16,942 bases of DNA from Tannerella sp. (GTDB lineage: Bacteria > Bacteroidota > Bacteroidia > Bacteroidales > Tannerellaceae): positions 1 to 16,942 of the forward strand of contig JAIRXI010000173.1 of NCBI GenBank assembly GCA_031268395.1, read 5' to 3'. Made by a program: the position numbers and the translations under genes. The notes under the pieces are model-generated. The model searched no databases, was not told the origin of the DNA, and saw only the letters and a program-made list of their open reading frames with translations. This document shows, in pieces, positions 14,561 to 16,942 of this stretch. Every line of letters starts with the position of its first letter. The first letter of the stretch is position 1.

Positions 14561-15298
14561 TTCAAGTTTGTCTGTGAAATCGTTGCCGGACAGGGTCCGT
14601 TCTACCGAGCCGGCGACCGACCCGCTGCTCTCCGGACGGTAGGTGACTGTGTAGTCCTTCTCGCCTTCGGGCGTTTTTGCCCGGATGACCAACTGAAGAT
14701 CTTCGCCCTCTACTTCCAGCGACGACAGGTCGAATGACACAATACCCTTGCTCTGGACATGGACATTGTCGCCGTAGGCATTGTGCCGAAATTCAAAACA
14801 GGAAGGTGTATCCCCGCCTTCGCGCTTCACCAGATTGATGAAATGCCGGACGTTTCCGCCGTAACCGAATCCGAACTCCACGTTCAGGTAACCGTCGCCG
14901 ATCCACAGGTCAAGAATCCTGACCGGATCGGTACCGTAATAGCTGTCGTTCTCCCCACCCCGGTCTCCGGCCACCGGCTTCGTCAGCACGTCCCGGATGT
15001 CGAGCACCTTCACGGCATGGTCGTAGCCCTGAAAAGCATCCGACAGCACGGTGTAATACACCAGTGCGCGATGCTTTTCCGTCGGCGCATACCAGGGAAT
15101 ACTGCTGGCCGCCGGCCACAAAGTGGTGCCGCGGTCCAGCCGCAGGTGATAGGCCGGCGAATCGTCCGACGGGACCACCGTCGCCATCGAATACCATACA
15201 TTGTCCAGCGAATAGCCCTCGCTGTCGTTACACGAATTAAAAACACAGGATGCCGCCAGGACTCCTGCACACACATAAATCAATCGTATCAGTTTCAT
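14558..15298 (-). CDS. NigD-like lipoprotein
   Basis: The 246-residue product starts with a lipoprotein signal peptide (MKLIRLIYVCAGVLAASC, with FNSC close after it; the lipidated Cys is C18 or C23). It then shows the NigD-like pattern: GYSLDNVWYSMATV, a RLDRGTTLWPAA segment, YTVLSDAFQGYDHAVKV, and the conserved core NVEFGFGYGGNVRHFINLV followed by FEFRHNAYGD. This fits an N-terminal OB-like and a C-terminal beta-sandwich domain. NigD proteins are named from a Prevotella bacteriocin region but are widespread Bacteroidetes surface or periplasmic lipoproteins whose molecular job is not known. No bacteriocin genes are nearby. Its stop faces the NfeD gene across the shared hairpin. I did not see a clear promoter upstream of its start. 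Confidence 0.88.
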   Translation of the reverse strand: MKLIRLIYVCAGVLAASCVFNSCNDSEGYSLDNVWYSMATVVPSDDSPAYHLRLDRGTTLWPAASSIPWYAPTEKHRALVYYTVLSDAFQGYDHAVKVLDIRDVLTKPVAGDRGGENDSYYGTDPVRILDLWIGDGYLNVEFGFGYGGNVRHFINLVKREGGDTPSCFEFRHNAYGDNVHVQSKGIVSFDLSSLEVEGEDLQLVIRAKTPEGEKDYTVTYRPESSGSVAGSVERTLSGNDFTDKLE

Positions 15299-15380
15299 AT
15301 TTTTCTATTTGATCGTTCAACACCAGTAAAGACGACAAACCTTCCCCGAATGCTGCAAACAGACATGCTAAATTATGTTA

Positions 15381-15416
15381 TGCTCCGCACGGAGCAAAGC
15401 CTTTATACTACTTTTG
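15381..15416 (+). promoter_or_regulatory. promoter of the M16 peptidase gene with adjacent palindrome
   Basis: TACTTTTG at 15409-15416 is an exact TAnnTTTG -7 element. Just upstream, at 15381-15396, is a 16-bp palindrome, TGCTCCG-CA-CGGAGCA, sitting where the -33 box should be; no TTTG is visible there. It could be an operator. The start codon at 15461 is 44 bases after the -7 box. Confidence 0.5.
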
Positions 15417-15460
15417 TCCTCCCGGCCGGCCGCAATTGAGCCGGACAGGAACAAAAGAAG

Positions 15461-16693
15461 ATGACAAAAGACTGTTTTACACATACGCTTCCGAACGGAC
15501 TGCGGATGATCCATCTGCCGGACGTCTCGCCCGTAGCCTGCTGCGGACTGGCTGTCAATGCCGGCGCACGCGACGAACGGCCGGACGAATCCGGACTGGC
15601 CCATTTCGTCGAACACATGCTATTCAAGGGTACGCAGAAACGAAAAGCCTGGCATATCCTGAACCGGATGGAGAATGTCGGCGGCGAACTGAACGCCTCT
15701 ACCTCCAGAGAAGAAACGCTGATCTATGCTGTCTTCAGGACCGAAGACTACGGACGGGCCGTGGAACTGATTGCAGACATCGTGCTCCACTCCCGCTTTC
15801 CCGACAGCGAAGTCGACAGGGAACGGGACGTCATCCTGGACGAAATCCGCTCTTATGAAGACAGCCCCTCGGAATTGATCTTCGACGAATTCGAAAATCT
15901 CCTCTTCGAAGGCCATCCGCTGGGACACCACATCCTGGGAAACCGCCGATCGCTCCGCTCGTTCGGGAGCCAGTCGGCGCTCGACTTTGTCCGGCGCCGA
16001 TACACGGCCGGAAACATGGTCTTTTTCTCCCTGGGCAGCATCGACTTCAGGCGCGCCGTCCGCCTGGCCGACAAATACCTCTCCGACCTCCCCGCCCGCC
16101 CCCCGGAAGGCCTCCGCCAACCGCCCCCGCCGCCGCCCCTCCGGCCCCTCCCCTGCCTCAAAAAGAAAAAAACCCGCCAGGCACATGTTCTCACGGGCGG
16201 ACGGGCGTTCGATCTCTATGACGCGCGACGCATCCCCCTCCTCCTGCTCAACAACCTGTTGGGCGGACCGGGCATGAACAGCCGCCTCAACGTCTCGCTG
16301 CGCGAAAAACGCGGACTGGTCTACAGCGTGGAATCCTGCGTCGCCGCCTATACCGACACCGGCTTGTGCGCCGTCTACTTCGGCACCGACCCGAAAAACC
16401 GGGAACAGGTCACCCGGCTGACCCATAACGAACTCCAGCGCCTGCGCGATCACCGCCTGAGCGACTTCCAACTGGCAGCCGCAAAAAAACAGCTGACCGG
16501 ACAACTCGCCATCGCAGCCGGACAGAAGGAGAACCTCTTTCTCGGTCTCGGCAAGTCCTTCCTCCACCGCAATCGCTACGAACCGCTGCCCGCCCTGTTT
16601 GCCAAAATACATGCCGTTTCCGCAGCTCAATTGCAGGACATCGCCGCCGAACTGTTTGCTCCCGAACGGCTTTTTACCCTGATATACGAATAG
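15461..16693 (+). CDS. M16-family (pitrilysin-like) zinc peptidase
   Basis: The 410-residue protein has the inverted zinc motif H48-F-V-E51-H52 and the distal ligand E128 in VILDEIRSYEDSP, 76 residues later as the family requires. Other family blocks are TLPNGLRMIHLP, ENVGGELNASTSREET and GHPLGHHILG. The C-terminal half-domain contains LNNLLGGPGMNSRLNVSLREKRGLVYSV, the substrate-binding and closing part of M16B peptidases. It lacks a signal peptide, so it is probably cytoplasmic, degrading peptides. A proline-rich stretch (QPPPPPPLRPLP, about 223-234) is inserted between the two halves and is probably a flexible linker; the underlying DNA is extremely C-rich. It has its own promoter and no partner gene in this window. 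Confidence 0.93.
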   Translation: MTKDCFTHTLPNGLRMIHLPDVSPVACCGLAVNAGARDERPDESGLAHFVEHMLFKGTQKRKAWHILNRMENVGGELNASTSREETLIYAVFRTEDYGRAVELIADIVLHSRFPDSEVDRERDVILDEIRSYEDSPSELIFDEFENLLFEGHPLGHHILGNRRSLRSFGSQSALDFVRRRYTAGNMVFFSLGSIDFRRAVRLADKYLSDLPARPPEGLRQPPPPPPLRPLPCLKKKKTRQAHVLTGGRAFDLYDARRIPLLLLNNLLGGPGMNSRLNVSLREKRGLVYSVESCVAAYTDTGLCAVYFGTDPKNREQVTRLTHNELQRLRDHRLSDFQLAAAKKQLTGQLAIAAGQKENLFLGLGKSFLHRNRYEPLPALFAKIHAVSAAQLQDIAAELFAPERLFTLIYE

Positions 16694-16836
16694 CAGCCCG
16701 CCGCCGTCGCCTGCGCATACGCATCAGATACTGCGGGGCACCTGCATCGGGACTCACGGCGAACCTCATTACCCCAACATGTCCATTAAGGGATGCGAAA
16801 TAAATAACCTGTAAGCGTTTCAGGCACCGCAAGGAG
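16694..16836. other. noncoding flank after the M16 gene
   Basis: I see no gene in this flank and no structure apart from the hairpin that begins at 16837. Confidence 0.4.
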
Positions 16837-16881
16837 CCTCTCCGTCTCCTCCCGATTCAAACACGGAGGAAGACGGAGAGG
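16837..16881 (+). terminator. hairpin downstream of the M16 peptidase gene
   Basis: CCTCTCCGTCT (16837-16847) pairs perfectly with AGACGGAGAGG (16871-16881), and CCTCC inside continues the stem against GGAGG after a small bulge. It lies about 145 bases after the stop codon and has no T-run behind it, so it may be a rho-independent-like structure or simply a repeat. Confidence 0.5.
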
Positions 16882-16905
16882 AACTGTTTCAAAAGCCGAA
16901 TGCCG

Positions 16906-16937
16906 CCGTCATTGCGAGGAGGAACGACGAAGCAATC
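16906..16937. repeat. dispersed palindromic repeat of the CATTGCGAGG...GAAGCAATC type (window edge)
   Basis: ATTGC (16911-16915) and GCAAT (16932-16936) form the ends of a short imperfect palindrome reading CGTCATTGCGAGGAGG and onward to CGAAGCAATC. Sequences of this form recur in intergenic regions of many bacterial genomes, including Bacteroidetes; this is from recollection, and only one copy lies in the window, which ends five bases later. Confidence 0.5.
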
Positions 16938-16942
16938 GCCGA

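Noticed and set aside
15620..16630. 336-codon minus-strand frame opposite the M16 peptidase
   Set aside because: The plus-strand frame has complete zinc-ligand motifs; the reverse frame has none.

Overview
The window looks like chromosome from a GC-rich member of the Bacteroidales, in the Tannerella/Parabacteroides/Bacteroides neighbourhood; the genus is an inference. The evidence is: promoter -7 elements matching the Bacteroidetes consensus TAnnTTTG, mostly weak or absent Shine-Dalgarno sequences, a NigD-like lipoprotein (a family largely confined to Bacteroidetes), a PurF paralogue placed directly before carA-carB, and a degraded KilA-N gene of the kind scattered through Bacteroidales genomes.

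Layout. Positions 1-320 are AT-rich and noncoding, with palindromes and the promoter of a secreted metallophosphoesterase lipoprotein (321-1571). A small DUF4870-like membrane protein (1847-2188) follows, with its own promoter and a good terminator (2207-2242). Next comes a tight three-gene operon of about 6.3 kb: a divergent glutamine-PRPP amidotransferase paralogue (2395-4317), carA (4344-5432) and carB (5445-8681). CarA and CarB together make carbamoyl phosphate for pyrimidines and arginine. The first gene keeps the PRPP site and the N-terminal nucleophile Cys but has lost most Fe-S cysteines.

The stretch 8682-9796 has no intact gene and is the most unusual part. It holds a 209-bp quasi-palindrome with 55-bp arms (8937-9145). 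A 5'-truncated KilA-N remnant with one in-frame amber codon abuts it, and the remnant runs into an array of about 23-bp units built on the dyad CACTCG-NN-CGAGTG (9511-9629).

Further right, topB (topoisomerase III, 9823-11928) overlaps a Nudix hydrolase gene (11921-12481). An ECF sigma factor (12975-12454, minus strand) converges on the Nudix gene and overlaps its 3' end. Divergent from the sigma factor is an NfeD-type membrane serine protease (13106-14509). It converges on a NigD-like lipoprotein (15298-14558, minus strand) through an 18-bp perfect hairpin made of heptamer repeats. Last is an M16 zinc peptidase (15461-16693), with hairpins and a dispersed-repeat-like sequence in its downstream flank to the window end.

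Most genes are core metabolism or housekeeping. No complete mobile element, CRISPR-Cas locus, tRNA or rRNA is visible. The candidates for novelty are the composite repeat region after carB and the PurF paralogue fused into the carAB operon.
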